Source: Methanobacterium sp.
GTDB lineage: Archaea; Methanobacteriota; Methanobacteria; Methanobacteriales; Methanobacteriaceae
Length of the DNA stretch: 64,000 nucleotides
Assembly: GCA_039666455.1 (NCBI GenBank)
Contig: JAVSLW010000024.1
Coordinates: forward strand, 1 to 64,000
Direction: 5' to 3'
Shown: positions 37,076 through 44,756 of the stretch, one piece after another
Layout of the letters: each line of letters begins with the position of its first letter
Position numbering within the stretch: position 1 is the stretch's first letter
The notes under the pieces: generated by a model
What the model saw: only the letters and a program-made list of their open reading frames with translations
Told to the model about the DNA's origin: nothing
The model's database searches: none
Program-made: the position numbers and the translations under genes

Positions 37076-37612
37076 TTAACTGTTCATCTGACCTTTTAAT
37101 TCATCAATTAAAGAAGAATTATCCTGGTATTCGAGGGTGCTTTCACATTCAGGACAAATAAAGTTATGTTCAGAAGCTTCTTCGAAGTTGTACCTACACC
37201 CGTTTACACAGCTAAAAAACATGTTTTCTTCTTCATAAGCCAAAGATTCTTCCATTTCTTTAGAACTCTGTTTGTACTTTTCAGATATTGTTTCGATGAC
37301 TTTTTCTGAATCGAATTTCCAGCTGTAGGTGTACCACTGAGTTTCAGGGTCTTTACTTCTTTTATAACTTGCAATTCCTGCATCATAGAGCTTGTAAAGA
37401 ATTCTTCTTACAATATTTAATCTTAATTCAATTTCTTCAGAAATTTCCTCGTCAGTGAGTTTGCCTTCTAAAAGACATTTGATAATGGAAACACTGTTTT
37501 CAGCATCTTCGGTAATTCCCTGAATAAATTCCTGTACAAGAGGCTCTTTCAGTATTTCAGTTCCTTCTTTAGATAAAGAAGATAATTCTTGAGTTACAGA
37601 ACCATTAAGCAT
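37076..37612 (-). CDS. tfe: Transcription factor E (TFE alpha)
   Basis: 178 aa. The N-terminal extended winged helix (IIKCLLEGKLTDEEISEEIELRLNIVRRILYKL) is followed by a coiled linker and a zinc ribbon with Cys pairs CVNGC and CPEC near residues 134-158. TFE stabilises the open promoter complex with TBP, TFB and RNA polymerase. Length and order are normal. Start ATG behind AGGAGG. Confidence 0.94.
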   Translation of the reverse strand: MLNGSVTQELSSLSKEGTEILKEPLVQEFIQGITEDAENSVSIIKCLLEGKLTDEEISEEIELRLNIVRRILYKLYDAGIASYKRSKDPETQWYTYSWKFDSEKVIETISEKYKQSSKEMEESLAYEEENMFFSCVNGCRYNFEEASEHNFICPECESTLEYQDNSSLIDELKGQMNS

Positions 37613-37950
37613 TTTTTTCCTCCTATTTGGATTAATAATTCAACCCTTTTAAACGTGGTGCTGTGATTTATGATACCGTTAAACCGTCGCATCGAAATCA
37701 GAGATTTCGAATGTGGCTATTATTTAACGTGGTAGTTGAAAAGCACTGGTATGAAAGAGTTGGAATTCCAAATTTTACCAAGATATTTTAAGTGGCACAT
37801 CTTGATGATAGTATGTATTATTGTTTTCATACTATTTAATTATTTGTATAGATCAATATTGATCACAGCCGACAATAATGCTTAGAGCCCACGAAAATAT
37901 AGGATTTTCAGGGCATTCAAAATCAGAGATTTTGATAGCTATAACAAATA
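37613..37950. repeat. Intergenic spacer with two matching mini-hairpins
   Basis: 338 nt without a gene. TCGAAATC-AGA-GATTTCGA (37692-37710) and TCAAAATC-AGA-GATTTTGA (37917-37935) are perfect 8-bp stems with the same AGA loop, differing by a compensated base pair. GAAAAT-ATAGG-ATTTTC lies at 37893-37909. Compensated change between copies suggests the fold is what is kept. Confidence 0.55.
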
Positions 37951-38784
37951 TTAGAGCTTTTTTATAATAACTGCAGGCGTATGTTCAAGTGAACTTAACA
38001 TCTCAACTGTTACACTGTCAATTTCACCCTGGAATGCATCTTTCATTTCATAAACTGTTTTCATGCTGTATTCATTTTTAGTCTGGTAATCCTCAGCAAT
38101 TCTGGCGAGTTTTATGATTGTATCCATATCAATGTTTTTAGAAACTCCTAAAGGAGTGGGACCTTTAATTTTACCAAATCTCCCTAATAAATAACCAAAA
38201 ATTCCAAAATTAGCTTTAATTCCACTTGCAGCTATAGGGAGGGAGGTAAATAATTTTCCTAAAAATTCATAGGTAGCATCAGTATCAATTATTATCACAA
38301 CAACTTCTTTACCCACATTATTAGATATTTTCCAGGCGATATCGGTTGCAACTTTTTGAGGGTTATGGGGTAGGAGGGAAACATAAGTTCCGGGAGCATT
38401 ACTAAGGTCAATTCCTGCCTCAGAAGCGGGTTTCAATGCATGTTTTAAGCCATAGTACTTTAATACAACTTCTTTATGCGCTCTGGCTTCAACAGGCAGA
38501 TTTCTCAGATTTTTAACTGTTCTTTTTTTAATTCCAAAAAGAGGTCCCAGTAAATAACCCCAGATATATTTTGACCAGACATCTGCAAGAAAAATTGAAA
38601 GAAGTGATGGTTTAAATAATGCCTCATCAACCAGTCTACCCTGTGAAATGGCTATGGGAGTTTCAGAAATTACAAGAAAATCCTCATCTTCCAGTAAATC
38701 CTTTGAATTTTCTATTATGATGTCGTAAGATTCATCTGGTTTAATATACCCTGTTTTTACCGGTATTATTTCGTATTCTGGAAT
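37951..38784 (-). CDS. Coenzyme F420-0:L-glutamate ligase (CofE-like), non-canonical start
   Basis: 277 aa when read from ATT 38784-38782. The frame is open and family-like throughout: IIPVKTGYIKPDESYDIIIE, DFLVISETPIAISQGRLVD, SEAGIDLSNAPGTYVSLLP, VVVIIIDTDATYEF. This matches the F420 ligase fold, which adds glutamates to F420-0. No ATG, GTG or TTG is found at the N-terminus; TGA lies 9 nt before ATT, and a GTGAGG ribosome-like site precedes ATT at 7 nt. A TTG at codon 117 would lose nearly half the domain. It may be a CofE paralogue rather than the main enzyme, since the KYIWGYLLGPLFGIKKRT segment is unusual. Confidence 0.75.
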   Translation of the reverse strand: MPEYEIIPVKTGYIKPDESYDIIIENSKDLLEDEDFLVISETPIAISQGRLVDEALFKPSLLSIFLADVWSKYIWGYLLGPLFGIKKRTVKNLRNLPVEARAHKEVVLKYYGLKHALKPASEAGIDLSNAPGTYVSLLPHNPQKVATDIAWKISNNVGKEVVVIIIDTDATYEFLGKLFTSLPIAASGIKANFGIFGYLLGRFGKIKGPTPLGVSKNIDMDTIIKLARIAEDYQTKNEYSMKTVYEMKDAFQGEIDSVTVEMLSSLEHTPAVIIKKL

Positions 38785-38898
38785 ATTAAGCCCTCACTTT
38801 CATTTAAATTATTTAAAATACAAAAAAATTTGGTTTTGTGTTGTTTATGTTTACTTTTATCTAAGGATTAATTATCTAAGTAAATAAATTATTAAGCT

Positions 38899-39744
38899 TT
38901 ATTTGTTGAAGTTTAAGATCATTCTTTTTACTAACTTCATGTACTGCAAATTTGGATCACTTATCATTAGTACATAGCTACTGTAATAACTTGTAAAATC
39001 CTGTATACTTAATTCAATGTTTCCAGGGCTTGGATCTGCAAGTTTTACGCTTTCATTGGCTATTTCTCTGATTACGCTGTAATGGCCTCCACCATCAGTG
39101 GTTACAAAGACTATGTAATTCTTTTTAAGCTCATCAACTGATAATTTCATACCAGTTGCACTTAAACCTTTTGTTTTCGCTGCTTCTGATAATCCGTGCA
39201 TTGTTGTCCCTGATGTATCTGTGCCCGCAAGAACTATCAGTTCCTGCTCTGTTGCATGGACTCCAAGATTGTTCAGGACGGTTGCAAGTGCAGCCGGTCC
39301 ACAACTGAAATCACTGCTCTGCATTACAATTCCACTTGTATCTATTTGTGGAATTGCAACAGTATTACTCTCTAAACTGTCATTTAAATCTGGAACTTGT
39401 ACATCTGCACCTGTGGCCTGATCATCTGCCGGTGTAGGATTATCGTTTGTTGTAGTAATTTGTTCTGCACCTGTGGACTGGTTGTCTGTTGAAGTCGTTA
39501 CAGAATCGTTATTTTCTACTGTACCTGATTCTGTACTTGACACATTCGCAGTCAACGTTTCATTTTCTGCTCCTGTTGCCTGCCTACTTTCAACTGCTTC
39601 TACTAATTCAGATGCAGATGCAACATCTGCACCCTTTCCTTTAACTGCCATTGTATCGGCAGTTATTTCACTATATTCTGCAGCAACCGCCGGCGTCACT
39701 CCAATAATGAGTGCCACAAGCAAAACTGCTACCAATTTATACAT
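38899..39744 (-). CDS. Secreted C39-peptidase-like protein
   Basis: 281 aa. A signal peptide (MYKLVAVLLVALIIGVTPAVAA) precedes a Thr/Ser/Asn-rich linker of about 110 residues with repeated QATGA/STGA units. The C-terminal papain-like C39 domain has Cys in SSDFSCGPAALATVL, His in GGHYSVIREI and Asp in LADPSPGNIEL. In pseudomurein methanogens such proteins are thought to act on or at the cell wall, without known substrate. A paralogue with an added domain lies at 50269-51591; their upstream regions share a duplicated element. ATG 39744 is 11 nt behind GGAGG. Confidence 0.8.
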   Translation of the reverse strand: MYKLVAVLLVALIIGVTPAVAAEYSEITADTMAVKGKGADVASASELVEAVESRQATGAENETLTANVSSTESGTVENNDSVTTSTDNQSTGAEQITTTNDNPTPADDQATGADVQVPDLNDSLESNTVAIPQIDTSGIVMQSSDFSCGPAALATVLNNLGVHATEQELIVLAGTDTSGTTMHGLSEAAKTKGLSATGMKLSVDELKKNYIVFVTTDGGGHYSVIREIANESVKLADPSPGNIELSIQDFTSYYSSYVLMISDPNLQYMKLVKRMILNFNK

Positions 39745-39873
39745 TATTCATGCCTCCTTTATATTCACAATTTTTTGTCTGTAAAATAACTTCCTGTTAT
39801 CTTACAATTTTTTGGTCTGTAAAATCATGTCATATAAAGGTTGCGGGTTTAAAGCGGTATAAAAACGCAAAAT

Positions 39874-39926
39874 TTGTTCTAACAGAACAATTTTATCCTA
39901 ACAGGACAATATTGTTCTAAGAGAAC
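39874..39926. promoter_or_regulatory. GTTCT-N3-AGAAC palindromes upstream of the first C39 gene
   Basis: TTGTTCT-AAC-AGAACAA at 39874-39890, a shorter TCCT-AAC-AGGA at 39896-39906 and GTTCT-AAG-AGAAC at 39914-39926 stand in tandem, 130-182 nt upstream of the start codon. The same motif occurs upstream of the paralogous gene (51751-51787), but the surrounding sequence is poorly conserved, so the motif is probably functional. Confidence 0.6.
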
Positions 39927-40097
39927 CTAAAAATTTAACACCCATGGCATAAATGTTTAAATGGTTTAAATTACATATAAAAAGGTTTAGTTTAAAATTT
40001 GTTCATTTATTCTTCAACTTTTTCATGAAATGTAGGGTTTAATTTCCTTTAATAAAATAAGAACTTATTTGGAGTGAAAAATTCAGGTAGAAAACAG

Positions 40098-40338
40098 CCA
40101 GGTTATAAATTATATTTAGAAATCTTTAATTAACTTTCAACATCATTAATACAGAGAAATAATAACATAAAAAACAAGCAAATTAAACACTAATTTTCAG
40201 CAAATATACCATTATTATGACTTATTTAAACAGAAAAAAACAATTTAATGGATACTGGAGCTGGAATACAGTTAGCCTGCTAAAACAGATAACCGGATAA
40301 TTTGAAGCTGCTGTTTATGCAGTTAAATTATTCTGGTA
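40098..40338. repeat. Duplicated noncoding element, copy A
   Basis: About 240 nt matching 51821-52066 at roughly nine positions in ten, with 51 nt identical around 40244-40294 (core CTGGAATACAGTTAGCCTGC). It lies about 350 nt upstream of the first C39 gene, outside any good reading frame. A CTGC-tgtttat-GCAG stem near its end is kept in copy B although the loop differs. It may be a small RNA gene, long leader or regulatory DNA copied with the gene. Confidence 0.65.
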
Positions 40339-40402
40339 TTATCGGCAGATTTTTGCTGTATTGAATAAAGAGGATTTGCATGCTTTGATTTTTCGGCGGC
40401 CT

Positions 40403-40556
40403 CAAACATTTTTATGTTTGGTTGGGGAAAGGGTAGAAAAAACTGAACACTTATTTGACTTACATCTGGAGATCTCTAAAACCCAGGTTTGGAGCGCCAA
40501 ATTTATAATTTTTGAGGAAAACCCCGATTTTGTAACCGCAAATTTCCGATTTTTAC
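40403..40556. repeat. Hairpin-rich intergenic stretch
   Basis: CAAACAT-TTTT-ATGTTTG (40403-40420), AAACC-CA-GGTTT (40479-40490), AAATT-TAT-AATTT and two further A-rich/T-rich pairs follow each other. A 66-codon plus-strand frame through this stretch (40361-40561) is judged not to be a gene because it is made of these repeats. They resemble the arrays at 36935 and 48086. Confidence 0.45.
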
Positions 40557-40710
40557 TTTGAAGGTCTTTCATGGAATTAAAACTAATACTAAGCCCTTTG
40601 TCATACTTTTAGAGGAGTTAGACCTTTTTATTAATTATTTTCTTAATTTTATTTTATGTTCAACATGTGCTGAAATAATCCGGAAGCCTGGACCGGATTC
40701 CATTTCAATT

Positions 40711-41106
40711 TTAATCCTTTCTTTTAGATTCAAATAAACTTATTGAACTATCCAGACCGTCCATGCTGGATTCTATAATATCTATTGCCAAGTCCAGTTC
40801 ATCGTCTTTAAATTTCTGGTCTACCCTTAATCTATGGATAATAAACCCTATAATAGAGAGTATTGCCATAAAAATCAGGATATAGAAAATTAAAGCTAAT
40901 ACATACTGAATACTTGTCAGGTTGTCCAGCGTTATAAAAGCCAGCACAAAAATTACTAAAAATGCAGAGCTAAAGCAGCTTCCAATGATCAGTAATAATC
41001 TTTTATCATCATCTCTATCTCTAAATGCAGAATAGGCAGCTATAGAAAGAGATGCCCCTGCTAAACTTAAAACCAGTAATTCAGGAATCAAATGATCAAT
41101 ATCCAT
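40711..41106 (-). CDS. Small integral membrane protein, unknown
   Basis: 131 aa with three hydrophobic segments (LLVLSLAGASLSIAAYSAF, LLLIIGSCFSSAFLVIFVLAFI and YVLALIFYILIFMAILSIIGFII), then a charged cytoplasmic-type tail of about 40 residues (DDELDLAIDIIESSMDGLD). No family is recognised. It follows the next gene (41120) by 13 nt on the same strand, and both are membrane proteins, so they probably form an operon. Start ATG behind AAGGAG. Confidence 0.7.
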   Translation of the reverse strand: MDIDHLIPELLVLSLAGASLSIAAYSAFRDRDDDKRLLLIIGSCFSSAFLVIFVLAFITLDNLTSIQYVLALIFYILIFMAILSIIGFIIHRLRVDQKFKDDELDLAIDIIESSMDGLDSSISLFESKRKD

Positions 41107-41119
41107 TTTTTTACTCCTT

Positions 41120-41758
41120 TTAGTTTTTATAACACTCCTGATTTAGCACTTCTTCTTTAGCTACAGGTCTTGCATATTTTATCATCTTTTCAAATGCCTG
41201 ATCATAAATTTTTATTAACTCTGGATTGCTATTTTTAATCCCTACAGATCCACGGCTTTCATTGTGTCTATGGGGCTTTTCTATATAGAGATGACTCTTA
41301 TTAAATATCATAAAATGTTTATTAGGCCTTTCTGGCAAAATGAAGTATTTAATGTTTTCGTATTTGTCAAGAATCGTGTAAATTTCTGTTCTATCCTCAC
41401 AAAATACTTTAGGTCCCCCTATAACTATTACCTGTCCAAATTTGTGATTGACTGCATGTTTAACTATTTCTTGAGTGTTTTCGCCAAATTCTCCCACAAT
41501 TACTTTAAGTTCTAATTCACCATCTACTTTCCCCTTTTTTTTTAGATCCCACAGGTCTTCTATTAAATTGAATCTCCAAACTCTTTTTCTATACCGCTCT
41601 TCACTGTGAAAAAGAACTATTTCATCACCATAATGCTCATGAATATGAGGGTCGTGCCTGTAAATTACTTTAATCAGGATAATCACCACAAAAAAAGCAG
41701 ATAAAGTGATTAGTGCAAGAATTGTTGTGTAGTCAGACTGAATTTCTAAGCCCTCCAT
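41120..41758 (-). CDS. Membrane-anchored protein, unknown
   Basis: 212 aa. One N-terminal membrane helix (ILALITLSAFFVVIILIKVIY) is followed by a soluble domain with alternating strands and helices (LKVIVGEFGENTQEIVKHAV, QVIVIGGPKVFCEDRTEIY, NIKYFILPERPNKHFMIFN). The last part resembles phospholipase-D-like or regulatory sensor domains that hold HFMIF-type motifs, but no catalytic set is complete. No family assigned. It shares a likely operon with the membrane protein at 40711. Confidence 0.65.
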   Translation of the reverse strand: MEGLEIQSDYTTILALITLSAFFVVIILIKVIYRHDPHIHEHYGDEIVLFHSEERYRKRVWRFNLIEDLWDLKKKGKVDGELELKVIVGEFGENTQEIVKHAVNHKFGQVIVIGGPKVFCEDRTEIYTILDKYENIKYFILPERPNKHFMIFNKSHLYIEKPHRHNESRGSVGIKNSNPELIKIYDQAFEKMIKYARPVAKEEVLNQECYKN

Positions 41759-41984
41759 TCACTTAATGTGATATATTTTACACTTGAAGTGCATGTCTTA
41801 CTAACTATGTATTGTTATATAAATTCTGTGGAAATAACATCATCAAAGTCATGTGCATAGTTAAGCAGGTTTTAATCTGTTTTTATTGAGTGAAAGAACT
41901 TGTAAGTTTGTGGAATGAATTCATGATTAACAAAATGAAATAATCAAAAAAATAGTTTCTGCTTTGTGATAAAATTAGAGATCA

Positions 41985-42263
41985 CTATGGAGATTTATAT
42001 TTTTTATCAAATCTTCTCCATGATTTAGCTATATATGGTTCGCATTTATCCAGTTCAGTTAAAATGCATGCCCTTATGGCTTTACTTTCAATTCTTTCTT
42101 CTTTATCCAGCTTTTTGTTGATGTTAGCAAAAACCTGGTCAATTATATCCTTTTTTTCTTCTAAACTATATCCTGCATCAATGGCTGCCTTTTGAAGCGA
42201 TCCTTTAATTTTATCTGGTTTAAATGGTTCGACATTACCCTTTCTTTTGATTACATTTACCAA
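41985..42263 (-). CDS. Stand-alone ATP-cone domain protein
   Basis: 92 aa. VIKRKGNVEPFKPDKIKGSLQKAAIDAG is the ATP-cone nucleotide-binding motif found at the N-terminus of ribonucleotide reductases and in NrdR. Here the cone makes up nearly the whole protein, with only a short basic tail and no zinc ribbon. It may be a nucleotide-sensing regulator of anaerobic ribonucleotide reductase. Start TTG 42261-42263 behind GAGGTGG. Confidence 0.8.
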   Translation of the reverse strand: MVNVIKRKGNVEPFKPDKIKGSLQKAAIDAGYSLEEKKDIIDQVFANINKKLDKEERIESKAIRACILTELDKCEPYIAKSWRRFDKKYKSP

Positions 42264-42376
42264 AAAACCACCTCATTAATGTATTGAATTTTAGTTAACT
42301 TATTTATTTCTAATTTAAGTATTCAAAAATTCTAAAAAATGTGATTTTACCTTTTTATTTACATGAAAACTTTTAC

Positions 42377-43615
42377 TTATTTCATTAACCCCCGAATTTT
42401 AGAATTAAACGATAAAAAAGCATTCATCAAAGGAATAATTACCTTTTCAGCAACTTTTACTCTGTATTTAAAGCCTCTTCCGCCAAGCTCTTTTGAGACA
42501 TCACCTAAAAGTTCGGGAATTTCCAGTTTTTGGGGGCAAACCCTCACGCATTTTCTGCAGCCATTACAAAGCCCAGCATGGGATTCATTACCACTGAAAA
42601 CACCGCCTAAACGTGTTAAATATGTAAAAGATGCCCCTCTGGTTTTAAACATGTATTTTTGATTATATATTTCAAAACAGGTGGGGATATCCACTCCAGC
42701 TGGACATGGCATGCAATAGCCGCACGATGTGCAATCAATTTTCATAAGACTCCTGTAAACTTCCTTAACATCTTCATAAAGCTTTAGTTCACTTTCAGTT
42801 AATGAGTTGGGCACTGCTTCTTCTGCCACACTAATATTCTCTTTAATTTGATCGATTTCACCCATACCTGAAACTGCACATGTAACTTCCGGATGATTTA
42901 AAACCCATCTTAAAGCCCAGTCTGATGCACTCCTTTTAACATTTGCATTGTTCCATACCTTTTGTGCATCTTCAGGGGCTTCTCCAGCAAGAACACCGCC
43001 TTTTAATGGCCCCATAATGAACACTGCAATCCCTTTGGAGTATGCGTATTTAACACCTACAGTTCCTGCCTGATTCTGCTCATCTAAATAATTATACTGA
43101 ATTAAGCAAGCATCCCAATTATATGCATCTGCAATTTCCTTAAAAGCTTCAATGTTATCGTGGAAAGAAAATCCAGTATTTTTTATTTTCCCTTTTGCCT
43201 TTGCATCTTCTAAAAATTTAAAAACTCCAAGTTCTTTAAGCTTTTCAAAGCTTCCCTTACCAAGAGCATGAATGAGGTAATAATCTATATGGTCTGTCTG
43301 GAGCTTTTCAAGCTGTATCTGGAGATATTTTTCCATGTCCTCGTATTTTTTAATGGACCATGAAGGCATTTTTGTGCAGAGCTTTACTTTTTCCCTGTAT
43401 CCATCTTTGAGGATTTCTCCTAAAAAAGATTCGCTTGATCCGCCGTGATAAGGAAATGCAGTATCAATAAAATTTACTCCATGGTCTATTGCATAATAAA
43501 TTTGCTCTTTTGCACGTTCTTTATCAATTCTACTCATTTTTGTGGGCATTCTCATTGCACCGAATCCCAGTGCTGAAATTTCATCTCCATTCCTTTTAAT
43601 TTTTCTATACTGCAT
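42377..43615 (-). CDS. Aldo/keto reductase with C-terminal 4Fe-4S ferredoxin domain
   Basis: 412 aa. The first ~280 residues are an aldo/keto reductase barrel: GFGAMRMPTK, FIDTAFPYHGGSSESFLG, KMPSW and DYYLIHALGKG carry the Asp-Tyr-Lys-His set. The C-terminus has two cysteine groups, CTSCGYCMPCPAG and CNGCRKCVRVCP, which could hold 4Fe-4S clusters. Such oxidoreductases are common in anaerobes; the substrate is unknown. Monocistronic. Confidence 0.88.
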   Translation of the reverse strand: MQYRKIKRNGDEISALGFGAMRMPTKMSRIDKERAKEQIYYAIDHGVNFIDTAFPYHGGSSESFLGEILKDGYREKVKLCTKMPSWSIKKYEDMEKYLQIQLEKLQTDHIDYYLIHALGKGSFEKLKELGVFKFLEDAKAKGKIKNTGFSFHDNIEAFKEIADAYNWDACLIQYNYLDEQNQAGTVGVKYAYSKGIAVFIMGPLKGGVLAGEAPEDAQKVWNNANVKRSASDWALRWVLNHPEVTCAVSGMGEIDQIKENISVAEEAVPNSLTESELKLYEDVKEVYRSLMKIDCTSCGYCMPCPAGVDIPTCFEIYNQKYMFKTRGASFTYLTRLGGVFSGNESHAGLCNGCRKCVRVCPQKLEIPELLGDVSKELGGRGFKYRVKVAEKVIIPLMNAFLSFNSKIRGLMK

Positions 43616-43989
43616 ATTCTACTCCATTCAATCAATAATCTGTCACGACTTTATCTGGAAACACCTCTCCAAAAGAGATTAAATGAAAGTTTCATTATCA
43701 GGCCAGATCTTCAATGCTCTGAGCGCATGCCAATTAAGGAATTTGCATACTAAAGACACTAAAGATAGAAAAAATGTATATGTTGTAAGACAAAATGATA
43801 TTGAACAGATTAAATCAACTATTGTAAATATTTTTATTAGTACCTTCCTATTTTCAATTTATCTATTAACGATCTGGATAAATCTGACATATATATTTAT
43901 AAACAGGAGACACCCATATTAATACATATAAAATGATATGAACATACAATTCATATCCATAATTAATTAGAAACCAACGGAGTGAAAAC
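43616..43989. other. Intergenic region ahead of the NYN gene
   Basis: 374 nt. A 79-codon frame at 43683-43922 starts with ATG and ends in a hydrophobic stretch that overlaps AT-rich promoter-like DNA; coding support is weak and it is not called. TATA-like ATATATTTATAAA near 43889-43901 probably serves the NYN gene. Confidence 0.4.
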
Positions 43990-44484
43990 GTGCGCAATTT
44001 AGAAAAATTGGCTTCGTTTAGGGAGTACATCCCCTTAAAACGAAAACCCGGAGAAAAAAATGTGGGATTATTGATAGATGGTCCTAACATGCTTCGGAAT
44101 GAATTCCATCTGGATTTAGAGATAATAAAAGAGATAGTAAACGAAACAGGCAAATTAAAAGTAGCTAAGGTTTTGATGAACCAGTATGCATCAGATAAGC
44201 TAATTGAAGCGGTGGTAAACCAGGGGTTTTCTCCTATAATAGTTGCAGGCGATGTTGATGTTCAACTGGCTGTAGAAGCCTTTGAACTGATTTACAATCC
44301 TAATATTGATGTTATTGCACTAATGACACGTAATGCAGATTTTTTACCCTTAATAAACATCGCTAAAGAGAATGGAAAGGAAACTATGGTTATTGGTGCC
44401 GAACCAGGATTCAGCATAGCTTTAAAAAATTCTGCAGATAGCACAATAGTTTTGAACACAGATTTAAGTCCGGGCGCTGCCTGA
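43990..44484 (+). CDS. NYN (PIN-like) domain protein, TIGR00288/LabA-like
   Basis: 164 aa starting at GTG 43990. The NYN nuclease fold is shown by VGLLIDGPNMLRNEF (first catalytic Asp), a middle acidic residue in AGDVDVQLAVEAFELI, and ALMTRNADFLPLINIAKENGK (last acidic site). Family members are putative RNA-processing nucleases. All acidic sites appear intact. Single gene; the target RNA is unknown. Confidence 0.85.
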   Translation: MRNLEKLASFREYIPLKRKPGEKNVGLLIDGPNMLRNEFHLDLEIIKEIVNETGKLKVAKVLMNQYASDKLIEAVVNQGFSPIIVAGDVDVQLAVEAFELIYNPNIDVIALMTRNADFLPLINIAKENGKETMVIGAEPGFSIALKNSADSTIVLNTDLSPGAA

Positions 44485-44756
44485 AAACCAGTTTAGCCGT
44501 TTAAATCTTAAAGTAAAATCAGGCTTGTATTCACATTCTAAGGCACTTCCGCCTTTGATAATCTTCTGCTCAGGGCCTTTCTACTTTACCTTATATTATT
44601 ATGTTTCACTGCTTTAAATCTGTATTTAACAGTTATTATACAGGAAATTAATGAGTTTTAATATTTTTCAAATTTTGGCCCAGCACTTATTAATTTTACA
44701 ACCATGATCACAGGATCTAAACGTAGGTCATGATAAAAAAAAATAAAAAATGGGGT

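Noticed and set aside
40361..40561. 66-codon plus-strand frame
   Set aside because: It is built from consecutive short inverted repeats, has no ribosome site and no protein-like pattern.
43683..43922. 79-codon plus-strand frame
   Set aside because: The second half overlaps AT-rich promoter-like DNA ahead of the NYN gene; the hydrophobic end is what random AT-rich DNA encodes, and the ribosome site is weak.
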